DNA from: an uncultured Thermomicrobiales bacterium
Lineage (GTDB): Bacteria; Chloroflexota; Chloroflexia; Thermomicrobiales; CADCWN01
Length of the DNA: 56,887 nucleotides
Assembly: GCA_902806415.1 (NCBI GenBank)
Contig: CADCWN010000207.1
Span: 1-56,887 of the forward strand
Direction of reading: 5' to 3'
Both the position numbers and the translations under genes were made by a program. Below, piece by piece: positions 1-7,403 of the stretch; position 1 is the first letter of the stretch; each line of letters starts with the position of its first letter. A model generated the notes under the pieces. It was given only the letters and a program-made list of their open reading frames with translations. It made no database searches and was not told the DNA's origin.

Positions 1-1
1 G

Positions 2-409
2 GGTCTGGCGGTCCCGGCCAGTATCCTGACTGCCCTCGGGCTCCTCTTCTTCTTCCAGAGTGCTTTCGACTACTTCGAGTCGTGGGCCTACGCTTGGGCG
101 CTGATGCCGACCGCCGGTGGCGTCGGCACCGCCCTAGCGGGCCTGTGGGCGGGGAATCCCCAACTAGCGCGGAACGGCGCGCGCGCGGCGGCGGTCGGCT
201 TCACCATCTTCCTCGCCTTCGGCGCGTTCTTCGAGTTGCTGATCTTCCGGCGCGGCGCGATCGGTGGCCATGCCTGGACGATCGCCCTGCTCCTCGTCGG
301 CGGCTTCCTGCTCCTGCGCGGCTGGGCCGATCGGCGTGCGCACGATCCTTGGGCGGCGGACGAACCGGACCTTGATGTCCGCGATAACGGGCGTGTGTTC
401 CCGTACTGA
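2..409 (+). CDS. Multi-span membrane protein, 5'-truncated by the window edge
   Basis: The frame is open from the first bases, so the start lies outside the window; 135 residues are visible before TGA. About four hydrophobic segments can be seen, at roughly visible residues 1-20, 29-47, 60-80 and 86-102. They are followed by a short polar tail rich in Asp and Arg. A motif ESWAYAWAL lies between the first two segments. I recall similar small membrane proteins next to LiaF/DUF5668-type proteins, but no function can be given. It lies 27 nt upstream of the ABC transporter ATPase and may be co-transcribed with it. The 97-codon frame at 82-375 on the same strand is a shadow. Confidence 0.6.
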   Translation, partial: GLAVPASILTALGLLFFFQSAFDYFESWAYAWALMPTAGGVGTALAGLWAGNPQLARNGARAAAVGFTIFLAFGAFFELLIFRRGAIGGHAWTIALLLVGGFLLLRGWADRRAHDPWAADEPDLDVRDNGRVFPY

Positions 410-436
410 TGCGCGGGGCGGTGAGCGTGGAGGGGG

Positions 437-1432
437 ATGATGATCCTGCGAGAACGGGCGGTCGTGCCGTCGCGGGGGACCGTTGGCGTGACTGGCGATG
501 AGACTGGCGAGGTGATTGTCGAGGCGCGGGAACTCTACAAGGCGTATGGGACGAAGGTCGCGGTGGGCGGCGTCTCGTTCGGGGTGCGACGCGGCGAGAT
601 CTTCGGGATTCTCGGGCCGAACGGCGCGGGCAAGTCCACGACGCTGGAGATCCTGGAAGGCTTGCGCGATCCCGATCGGGGCGTGGCCTCCGTCGAGGGG
701 CTGGAGGTGTGGAAGAACAAGCGCGCCGTCCACGCGCGGATCGGCGTGCAACTCCAGAGCACGGCGCTCTTTGAGGAGCTGTCGATCGCCGATAATCTGC
801 GCCTGCTGGCGGCCCTCTATCGCCACCCCTTGCCGGTCGGTCGGTTGCTCGCCGACGTGAACCTGGCCGATCGTGCCGACGCGCCGCTCGGCACCCTCTC
901 GGGAGGGCAGCAACAGCGTCTCTCCCTGGCGGCGGCCCTCGTCAACGACCCGGTCGTCGTCTTCCTCGATGAGCCGACGACCGGACTCGACCCGCAGGCG
1001 CGACGGTCGCTCTGGGCGCTGGTGCGCGACCTGCGCGGGCGGGGCAAGACGATTGTGCTGACGACGCACTACATGGAAGAGGCCGAGGTTCTCTGCGATC
1101 GGGTCGCGATCATGGCGGGCGGGCAGATCGTGGCGCTCGACACCCCGGCGGGCCTAATCGCGCGCTATGGTGGCGGGTTGACGATCCGTTGCGACTTCTC
1201 CGGGCCGGTCGAGAAGTACGATCTTGCGGCCCTGCCCGGCATCGGCGCGGTCGCCGGGTCTGACGGCGTGGAGGGTCACTACACCTTCAGGGTGGCCGAT
1301 CTGGAGCGCGGCCTGATTGCGTTGCTCCACTCCGCCGAGCGCCAGGGGACACCGCTGACCGATCTGCATGTGCGCCAGCCCGGCCTGGAGGACGTATTCC
1401 TGAACCTCACCGGACACACGCTGCGGGATTAA
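437..1432 (+). CDS. ABC-2 type exporter, ATP-binding subunit
   Basis: Cytoplasmic ATPase that powers export together with the permease encoded at 1909-3006. A typical ABC domain is visible: Walker A GPNGAGKST at residues 60-68, signature LSGGQ at 154-158, Walker B VVVFLDEP at 173-180 and an H-loop in LTTHYMEEAE. The C-terminal ~100 residues form the extra domain usual in DrrA/CcmA-like exporters. The substrate cannot be read from the sequence. The start is uncertain: the purine-rich tract GGAGGGGG directly abuts the ATG at 437, which is too close for a good ribosome-binding site. The ~28 residues before the ABC fold may therefore be partly untranslated. Confidence 0.93.
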   Translation: MMILRERAVVPSRGTVGVTGDETGEVIVEARELYKAYGTKVAVGGVSFGVRRGEIFGILGPNGAGKSTTLEILEGLRDPDRGVASVEGLEVWKNKRAVHARIGVQLQSTALFEELSIADNLRLLAALYRHPLPVGRLLADVNLADRADAPLGTLSGGQQQRLSLAAALVNDPVVVFLDEPTTGLDPQARRSLWALVRDLRGRGKTIVLTTHYMEEAEVLCDRVAIMAGGQIVALDTPAGLIARYGGGLTIRCDFSGPVEKYDLAALPGIGAVAGSDGVEGHYTFRVADLERGLIALLHSAERQGTPLTDLHVRQPGLEDVFLNLTGHTLRD

Positions 1433-1470
1433 TCGCAACACCACATGAATTGCGAGCAAGGAGGCCTAGG

Positions 1471-1743
1471 ATGGCGAACGAACGGGAAGAGACGCTGCGC
1501 TACCCGACCGCCGGGTCGCAAGGGGCGTTCGCGCGGGGCGCGACGGCATTCGGGGCGACCGCGCTGGCCTTCACCGCGATGGGGGTGCTGACGATCGGCG
1601 GGCTTTCCATCGGCGCAATCGCGATCGGGCGCGCGGTCATCCGGGCGGTGCGGATCAAGGATGGCGCGATCGAGCGCCTGGCGATCGGGGAACTCGAGGT
1701 CGGGCGGTTGCGGGTGCGCGAGCTGATCGTCGAGCGTGACTGA
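1471..1743 (+). CDS. Small Gly/Ala-rich protein with one membrane segment
   Basis: A 90-residue protein. The ATG at 1471 follows AAGGAGG (1458-1464) with a 6-nt spacer, so I prefer it to the upstream in-frame TTG at 1450. Residues ~20-50 are hydrophobic and rich in Gly and Ala, suggesting a membrane helix or helical hairpin. The rest has short I-x-x-G-x-x repeats (for example IERLAIGELEVGRLRVREL) with a periodic pattern like a beta-solenoid turn. It lies between the ATPase and permease genes of an ABC exporter, all on the plus strand. It may be an accessory membrane component, but this is inferred only from position. No family recognised. Confidence 0.6.
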   Translation: MANEREETLRYPTAGSQGAFARGATAFGATALAFTAMGVLTIGGLSIGAIAIGRAVIRAVRIKDGAIERLAIGELEVGRLRVRELIVERD

Positions 1744-1908
1744 TACCGGCTCCGGGAAAGAACGTGGTTGCTGATGAGGCCGGGGCCGCCGATCTTATCC
1801 GGCGCTAGGTGGCCTACGGCCCCGAAATCCACTTCATATGAACCGTAACGTTGACCGGGCCAGCCCGTGCGCTGGCCCGCCGCTCGTCGCTCTGCAAAGG
1901 AGTCACCG

Positions 1909-3006
1909 ATGGCCCGCACGCTGCGCAGTTGGCTCGTCCTGATCGAAATTCAAGTAAAACTCCTCCTCCGCAATCGCACCGCCCTGATCGGCAGCCTCGG
2001 CCTCGCGGCGGTCTCGATGCTGATCTTCGGCTCACTCCTCGGCGGCGACGGTGCGCCGCTGACGATCGCCGTCGCCGATGAGGATGGCTCGCCAGCGGCG
2101 GCGCGGGTCGCGGATCCCTTCAGCGCGTCGAGCGGCGTGCGGGTCGCCCACTTCGCGGACGGGTCGGGCGCGCTCGACGCGCTGAAGGGTGGGCAGGTCG
2201 CCGCGGTCGTTGTCCTGCCCGCTGGCTTCGGGCGCGACCTGGCGGGCGGCGAGGCGACGACGCAGGTCTATTACGACGGGAGCAACCCCCAGCGCGGCGG
2301 GCAAGCGCGGGGGATTGTGGCCGGGATCCTCGGCGGCGTGAATCGCGCCATCGTCGGCGCGCCGGAGCCGATCGCCGTGCAGGTGCAGGGGATTGATCGG
2401 CGCGTGGTCCGCCAGATCGACTGGCTGACGCCGGGGATGGCGGGGATGATGATCATGTGGGCGAACCTGGCGGTGGGGGCGACGATCATCGCCTGGCGCG
2501 AGCGCGGCGTCCTCAAGCGCCTGGCGGTGACGCCGCTGCGCCCGCTGACCCTGCTGCTGACGCAAATCGCCGCCCGCCTGACCTTCTCGGTCCTCCAGGT
2601 CGTGATCCTGCTGGTGATCGCGCGGGTCGTCTTCGGGGTGCGGGTCGCGGGGAGCCCGTGGACCCTCGGCGTGCTGATCCTTGTCGCGACCCTCGCCATC
2701 CTCGCCTTCGGCTTCGTGATTGGCGCGTTCGTGCCGAAGTCGGACGGCGCGCAGTCGGTCTCCACCCTGATCGCCTTCCCGATGATGTTCCTCGGCGGCT
2801 CCTACTTCGACACGTCCGCCGCGCCGAGCTTCCTGCTGCCGATCGTGCGTGCCATGCCGCTGACCCATATCAACGAGGCGTTGCGCCAGGTGATGATTTA
2901 TGGCGCGGGATTGCAGGAGTTGGGGCAACCGCTCCTCATCCTGCTCGCCTGGATGGTCGCCTCGCTGCTGATCGCGACCCGCTCCTTCCGCTGGAGCGCG
3001 CGGTGA
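1909..3006 (+). CDS. ABC-2 type exporter, permease subunit
   Basis: A 365-residue membrane protein that forms the translocation path for the ATPase at 437-1432. It has the ABC-2 layout: a first membrane helix near residues 22-42, a large extracytoplasmic region (~45-180), then about five helices from ~185 to the end. The motif YFDTSAAP followed by PLTHINEALRQ is typical of DrrB/YhhJ-like permeases. The start is set at ATG 1909, six nt after AAAGGAG (1896-1902); the frame opens 42 nt earlier without a ribosome-binding site. Its stop lies 13 nt from the 3' end of the convergent molybdopterin gene, with no obvious terminator between them. Confidence 0.9.
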   Translation: MARTLRSWLVLIEIQVKLLLRNRTALIGSLGLAAVSMLIFGSLLGGDGAPLTIAVADEDGSPAAARVADPFSASSGVRVAHFADGSGALDALKGGQVAAVVVLPAGFGRDLAGGEATTQVYYDGSNPQRGGQARGIVAGILGGVNRAIVGAPEPIAVQVQGIDRRVVRQIDWLTPGMAGMMIMWANLAVGATIIAWRERGVLKRLAVTPLRPLTLLLTQIAARLTFSVLQVVILLVIARVVFGVRVAGSPWTLGVLILVATLAILAFGFVIGAFVPKSDGAQSVSTLIAFPMMFLGGSYFDTSAAPSFLLPIVRAMPLTHINEALRQVMIYGAGLQELGQPLLILLAWMVASLLIATRSFRWSAR

Positions 3007-3019
3007 GGGAGGGCGTCGA

Positions 3020-4897
3020 TCAGGGAGTGACGGTCACGTCGCGCCGCCCGTAGCCGGTGGACCCGCGCGCATTCAGGGTGCGGGTCACGGCCACCTGCGG
3101 CGTGCCGTCCGCCTCGACGGCGCGGGCGGCGAGAGTGTAGGTGCCGGGTCTGGGCGGCGTCCAGCGGGCGGCCCAGCGGACCCAGGTGACCGGCGAGAGG
3201 GCCGGTTCGAGCGCGGCCGGCAGCCAGGTCGCGCCGCCATCGGCGCTGATCTCGACGCGCGAGATGCCGCGATCCCCGGCGTAGGCGACGCCGCCGACGC
3301 TGACCGGCCCCGGCGCGACCGTCCGCGGCGGGGCATCGACGCGGGTGAAGACCTGGACTGGCGCGTCGGGATCCCAGCCGCGCTGCGACCAATAGCTCGG
3401 CGCGGCCCCATCGACCAACTCGATCCGGGTGAGCCACTTGGGGTTTTTCATCCCGTAGCGCCCGGCGGCGATGAGGCGGGCGGGGAAGCCGTGCCTGGCG
3501 GTGAGTGGCGCGTCATTCATGGCGTAGACCAGCATGGTCGCGGGGTCGAGCGCCTGCTCTAGCGGCAATCGCTCGACATAATCATCGGCGCAGACGAACA
3601 CGACGTGGGTCGCTCGATCCTGGATCGCGGCGCTGGTGAGGATAGTGCGTAGTGGAACCCCCGTCCAGACTGCCGTGCCGATCAGCGTGCCGCCCGGCTC
3701 GTTGCTGATACATTCGAGCGTCGCCGCGAGGTGGGTCGGCGGCAGCAGCAGGAGATCGGCCTGGCGCAGCGTCTGCGGGCGCGCGACCAACCCGGTGATC
3801 GCGAGTTGCCACCCTTCCGCCTTGAGGGTGGGGTCGATCAGGTTCTTGGAGATCAGATAGAACTCGGCCGTCGGGGTGATCTGCGGCGCGACCCCGGCGG
3901 GGATAGCCGGGCCTTCCGGGATCGGCGCGGCGGTCGGTGCCCTCGTGGCGAGCGCCGTCGGTGTGGTGACGGCGGTGTGCGTGGTGCCGGGCGCGAGTGG
4001 CACCGTGGGCGATGGCGCGGGAGCCGCCGTCGCCGCGCCATTCGGGAGGTTCCCGGCGATGGCGCGGGCGGCGGGTGGCAGACTCGCGGTGGCGGGCGCG
4101 GTCGGTGTCGCGGTCGCGGTCGTCGCCGCAGTCGGTGCTACGGTCGCGAGCAATGGTGCCGCTGAGCTTACAGGCGTCGGCACTGCGGTGGTCGCCGTCC
4201 GCGTGGCTGTGGCCGAGGGCAGTTGCGCGACGTTGCCGGGCGGTGGACCGCCGCCCGACCAGCCGATGAGACGGCGCAGGGCCACGATCGTGATCAGTGC
4301 GCCGAGGCCCGGCAGGAATAGCGCGAAGGCCCTTCGCCGGGCGATGCGTGCCCCACCCACGCCGAACGCGCCGGTCAGCGGCTCTCGGCGCGGGCGAGGC
4401 GGTGTCGCCAGTCGCAGGAGGGCGACGAGCGCCAGCCCGTACGCTAGGCCGGGCAGCGCGGCCAGCGCGAGGGCGGCGGGGAACGTGGCCCCGCCCGTCG
4501 TCGTCGCCGGGTATCCGGTCCCGAGCGCTGGCAAGACCACGAAGTCGATACCGACCCCCAGCAGTATCCCGCCCGCGCCGCCCACCGCCGGGCTGGTGAG
4601 ATCAATTCGCCCCGCCAGCAGGATGGCCAGTGCGCCGTAGAGCAGCCCCCCGAGGCTCGCGAGCGCCACCTGGGCCGTGACGATGCCGACGAACAGGAGC
4701 GGCTTGGCGGCGAAACCGAAGCGATCGAGCCCCGCACTGAACAGCGCCTGTGGGATCAGCAGCAGCACGTTGTCCGCGATCCGCTCGGGGAATGACGGTG
4801 CCTCGACCCAGAGTCGCAGGGCAAGCATCGTCGCGGTCAGGACCAATCCGGCCCCGCATCCGGTTACCAGAGCGCGCAGGACGACCTTCTTCCCCAT
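3020..4897 (-). CDS. Membrane-anchored molybdopterin oxidoreductase, sulfite-oxidase type
   Basis: A 625-residue protein in three parts. Residues 1-210 hold about six hydrophobic segments. Residues ~215-345 form a low-complexity Thr/Ala/Pro linker (TATATPTA-like). Residues ~345-625 are an oxidoreductase molybdopterin-binding domain followed by an Ig-like dimerisation domain. Cys396 in LECISNE corresponds to the Cys that ligates molybdenum in the sulfite oxidase/YedY family. RHGFPARL and MKNPKWL are further family motifs. The enzyme domain probably acts outside the membrane; the substrate is unknown. The start is placed at the ATG at 4897 after GAGGA; the frame opens 45 nt further upstream without support. 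The MOSC gene at 32.1 kb is unlinked. Confidence 0.85.
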   Translation of the reverse strand: MGKKVVLRALVTGCGAGLVLTATMLALRLWVEAPSFPERIADNVLLLIPQALFSAGLDRFGFAAKPLLFVGIVTAQVALASLGGLLYGALAILLAGRIDLTSPAVGGAGGILLGVGIDFVVLPALGTGYPATTTGGATFPAALALAALPGLAYGLALVALLRLATPPRPRREPLTGAFGVGGARIARRRAFALFLPGLGALITIVALRRLIGWSGGGPPPGNVAQLPSATATRTATTAVPTPVSSAAPLLATVAPTAATTATATPTAPATASLPPAARAIAGNLPNGAATAAPAPSPTVPLAPGTTHTAVTTPTALATRAPTAAPIPEGPAIPAGVAPQITPTAEFYLISKNLIDPTLKAEGWQLAITGLVARPQTLRQADLLLLPPTHLAATLECISNEPGGTLIGTAVWTGVPLRTILTSAAIQDRATHVVFVCADDYVERLPLEQALDPATMLVYAMNDAPLTARHGFPARLIAAGRYGMKNPKWLTRIELVDGAAPSYWSQRGWDPDAPVQVFTRVDAPPRTVAPGPVSVGGVAYAGDRGISRVEISADGGATWLPAALEPALSPVTWVRWAARWTPPRPGTYTLAARAVEADGTPQVAVTRTLNARGSTGYGRRDVTVTP

Positions 4898-5300
4898 GAA
4901 TCCTCGTTTCCGCGCCCAACTCGATCGGTTATCTTGGCACACCGGTTACAGTAGTGATACTCCCACGGCGCACGGATGGATACGCAGTTGCGCCCTGGCC
5001 CTGACCTTCTCGGGCGCTCCGCAATCTGCCTCTAACGAAGCCCTTTGGCCCGCTATTGTTCCCGAGCGATCCGTGTTGATCCGCTCCCGAGCCGATCCTC
5101 TGCTGCGGCCTCGGGTAATCGGTGGCGAGTCTTGCGGTGGTTGACCATGAACAGTTGCGGAGGAATGCAGGGACAGCATGGTGCGTGGAGGATGCGGATA
5201 GCCGGGGCGATGAGTCGGTTGCTGTAAGCGCGGTGATGCTGGCGCGGGTGAATCGAGATCTTTGCTCGTTCTTCTCATGCCCAGTATTGAGGGGCGTGTG
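4898..5300. other. Intergenic stretch without recognisable gene
   Basis: About 400 nt between the divergent start of the molybdopterin gene and the 3' end of the small minus-strand gene at 5301. Short frames on both strands lack ribosome-binding sites and have composition unlike the neighbouring genes. I found no hairpin, repeat or convincing promoter hexamers, although the promoter of the molybdopterin gene should lie here. Confidence 0.4.
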
Positions 5301-5564
5301 CTACTCGAGCGTGGCTTGCGCGAGGGTTGCCAGCAGGCGCTGTAACGTCGCGGGATCGACGGTGCGCGCGACCAAGCGGCCCGTGGTTCGCTGACGCACG
5401 ACGTAGAACCCGTCGGCATCGCGCTCGATTTGGAGCGGATTGTCCGGGCGGTCAATCATGCCGACGAGCGCGAGCGGGAAGAGTTGCGGCGGTGGCGCAA
5501 AGCGCCCGCGCGCCCCACGATGGAGGCGTGCTTCGTCCCGTTCTTCCTGCGGTTGCGCGACCAT
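5301..5564 (-). CDS. Small conserved-looking hypothetical protein, 87 aa
   Basis: An 87-residue protein with an ATG preceded at a good distance by AGAGGAG. The N-terminal third is charged and probably disordered. Residues ~38-87 form a compact segment with the pattern IERDADGFYVVRQRTTG, then a predicted amphipathic helix (DPATLQRLLATLAQ). This looks like a small beta-strand pair plus helix. No family recognised. It is a single gene without close co-directional neighbours. Confidence 0.5.
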   Translation of the reverse strand: MVAQPQEERDEARLHRGARGRFAPPPQLFPLALVGMIDRPDNPLQIERDADGFYVVRQRTTGRLVARTVDPATLQRLLATLAQATLE

Positions 5565-5810
5565 CGCCTACTCCTCTTGTATCCGCTCGCTGATATATGG
5601 CCCTCTCGTGCCGTTATTTCTCGGGGGAGGGGACATCCCGACAATCCGAAATGACTTCACCGTGCCAAGGGTCAGCAAGTGCTGCCCGCGCCCTTTGGCG
5701 GAGAAACCCGACGGATCATCGAGGTGTACGGACAACTATAGCACGCTTCGGGCGAAACGCAATACTTCGCGGCGACGAATTTGCCGTTCTGTCACAGCCC
5801 GATCGTATCC

Positions 5811-5839
5811 TTGGCCTCATCCTATCCCGACGCTATACT
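5811..5839 (+). promoter_or_regulatory. Sigma-70-like promoter of the 43-aa membrane protein gene
   Basis: TTGGCC (5811-5816) and TATACT (5834-5839) are separated by exactly 17 nt. The next start codon on this strand with a ribosome-binding site is at 5914, giving a leader of about 70 nt. Assignment rests on hexamer match and spacing only. Confidence 0.5.
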
Positions 5840-5913
5840 AAGGGTTGCCTTTCGGCGCGGCACGCTATGCGCGAATGACGCGCGAAGAGACCGATGAGAC
5901 GAGAGAGGACCGG

Positions 5914-6045
5914 ATGGTTGGAAATGATGTTGGTGCTATTCTCGTCGTCCTGGGGATTATCGTCCTCGCGGTGACGCTCCTTGGTACCTTGATCTGGTTC
6001 CTCTACGTCCTGTTCACCGGCTTCCGACGAGGCCGCCACGTTTGA
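5914..6045 (+). CDS. Single-span membrane miniprotein, 43 aa
   Basis: A 43-residue protein. ATG 5914 follows GAGAGGA at a suitable spacing and lies ~70 nt after a good promoter-like pair. Residues 7-36 are one long hydrophobic helix (VGAILVVLGIIVLAVTLLG, then WFLYVLF), ending in a basic tail FRRGRHV. This gives an N-out/C-in topology by the positive-inside rule. It stands alone, more than 300 nt from the next gene. The function is unknown; it could be a regulatory membrane peptide. Its own promoter and ribosome-binding site support it as a real gene despite its size. Confidence 0.5.
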   Translation: MVGNDVGAILVVLGIIVLAVTLLGTLIWFLYVLFTGFRRGRHV

Positions 6046-6212
6046 TACTCGCTCGCGAGGCTTGCCCAGTGGTGGCTGAATTGCCCCAAGGGTACCTTGG
6101 CGTCGCGGATGGCCCATGCCGTCGCCAAGCCTCCCTGCGAAGGCCGCGATCCGCAGTGTGTTCCCAAAGCTTCGGTGTGCGTGCGCGCCGCTCCGTGCTC
6201 AGTCGGCAGCGG

Positions 6213-6246
6213 GAAGGGGGCGGGGATGATCGCCCCCGCCCCCCTT
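6213..6246. repeat. G/C-rich stem-loop in the 6046-6366 gap
   Basis: The arm GAAGGGGGCGGGG (6213-6225) pairs with its near complement ending at 6246, with one bulge and a loop ATGATC. It lies ~170 nt after the 43-aa gene and could end that transcript, but no U-tract follows. A weaker 7-bp stem, TGGCACT/AGTGCCA (6306-6331), and the palindrome GCCGCTGCAGCGGC (6340-6353) also lie in this otherwise gene-free gap. Confidence 0.4.
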
Positions 6247-6366
6247 CGTCACACCTCGCCGCGTGAGTCGATTCACCGGCTTGCACTTGCCGTGGCAAGG
6301 GTCATTGGCACTTCCCCCAGTCGCAGTGCCATGAGCGACGCCGCTGCAGCGGCATTTCTTGCCACC

Positions 6367-7215
6367 TTAACGATTTGTGAGGGCGGTGTCCAGGGTGATG
6401 ATCCTCCCACCGTGCAGCCGCAGTGAGGATCCGGCGATACTCAGCGTGGCCCGCTGGCCGGGCGCGACGATGAGGAGTTGGCCGTCGGCTGGGAACGGGG
6501 CAACTGCGGGGGCGGGCGGCGCGGGGGCGATCAGCAGGCGCGGGGCCGTAGCAGCGGCGATGCGATACCCCTCCTGTCCCGCGCGCGGCACAATGGCGGC
6601 AATCGCGGGCTCGGGCGCGGCAGCGCCGATGACGATCGCCGCGCTCAGCGACCCGGCGTGCAGGCGCAGGCGCGGTTCGTTGCCCTCGACCGTGGCGGGG
6701 ATAATGTCGAGCGCCAACCCGCCCCCGCGCCCGATCGCGATCCGCTCGGACTCAACGCTCGCGCGTATCCCAACGCCGCGCGCGGCACATTCCTCGCGCA
6801 GCGCGGTGAGCGCCGCCGCGAGGCGGTCATCGGTCAGGCCGATCGTCAACACCTCGCGCACGCCCCCACGCCGCACAAGTTCGGTCACGCCGGTGAGATC
6901 GCGGCGGTCGGCGACGATCAAGAGATCGACCCCTCGACGCCAGGGGACGAATTGGCGACCGAGCGCGGCGGGGAGTTCGGAGCCGTTCGCGCCGCCGCCG
7001 ATCAGCACGCGCCCGCCGCCAGCCCCTTCCGCGAGGACGTTGAGCGCCTCGCCCGCGCCGATGAACGTGAGTTGCGGTGCGCCGGGCGGGCGATCGAGCA
7101 GGAGGGCAAGAATCAGGAGCAGGGCGAGGGTTAGCACCGCCGCGAGCGCCGCGAGCAGAAGCCCATGGCGCGCGGTGGAGGGAGATGGCCCGGCACTACT
7201 CTCGGTGGCTGTCAT
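6367..7215 (-). CDS. Membrane-anchored, ComEC-C-terminus-like metallo-hydrolase fold lacking metal ligands
   Basis: A 282-residue protein with one N-terminal membrane helix (~17-40) and an exported domain. Its order of motifs follows the beta-lactamase-like C-terminal domain of ComEC: LTFIGAGEALNVL (for the usual VGQGDAxLI), VLIGGGANGSELPAALGRQ (for LIDGGP...LLxxLGR), then VDLLIVADRRDLTGVTELV. In ComEC the last stretch is LVLTHPHADHxxGL. Here the HxHxDH metal ligands are absent (A102-D-R-R-D-L-T-G), as is the Asp of LIDGG, so a hydrolase function is unlikely. The start is placed at ATG 7215; the frame opens at a TTG 48 nt upstream. No membrane-channel part of ComEC is nearby. The family assignment is my own pattern match. 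Confidence 0.6.
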   Translation of the reverse strand: MTATESSAGPSPSTARHGLLLAALAAVLTLALLLILALLLDRPPGAPQLTFIGAGEALNVLAEGAGGGRVLIGGGANGSELPAALGRQFVPWRRGVDLLIVADRRDLTGVTELVRRGGVREVLTIGLTDDRLAAALTALREECAARGVGIRASVESERIAIGRGGGLALDIIPATVEGNEPRLRLHAGSLSAAIVIGAAAPEPAIAAIVPRAGQEGYRIAAATAPRLLIAPAPPAPAVAPFPADGQLLIVAPGQRATLSIAGSSLRLHGGRIITLDTALTNR

Positions 7216-7403
7216 CACCGTGCGATCGTAGCAGCGACCCGCGCAAGAGGCAACATCTACCAACCGTATTGGTAATCTGTCCGCATTCGACTATAGGGTT
7301 GGCCGATCCCTCACCCACCCTCACCCTTCAGGAGAGGGTCGCCGTCAGGGCGGCGGGGGCATCTCACTCCCACAGATTCACGAGCACTCGCTGGACAGAC
7401 CGC

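Noticed and set aside
5045-5394. Small plus-strand ORFs in the 4898-5300 gap
   Set aside because: No ribosome-binding site, Arg/Ser/Cys-rich composition, and overlap with the better supported minus-strand gene at 5301.
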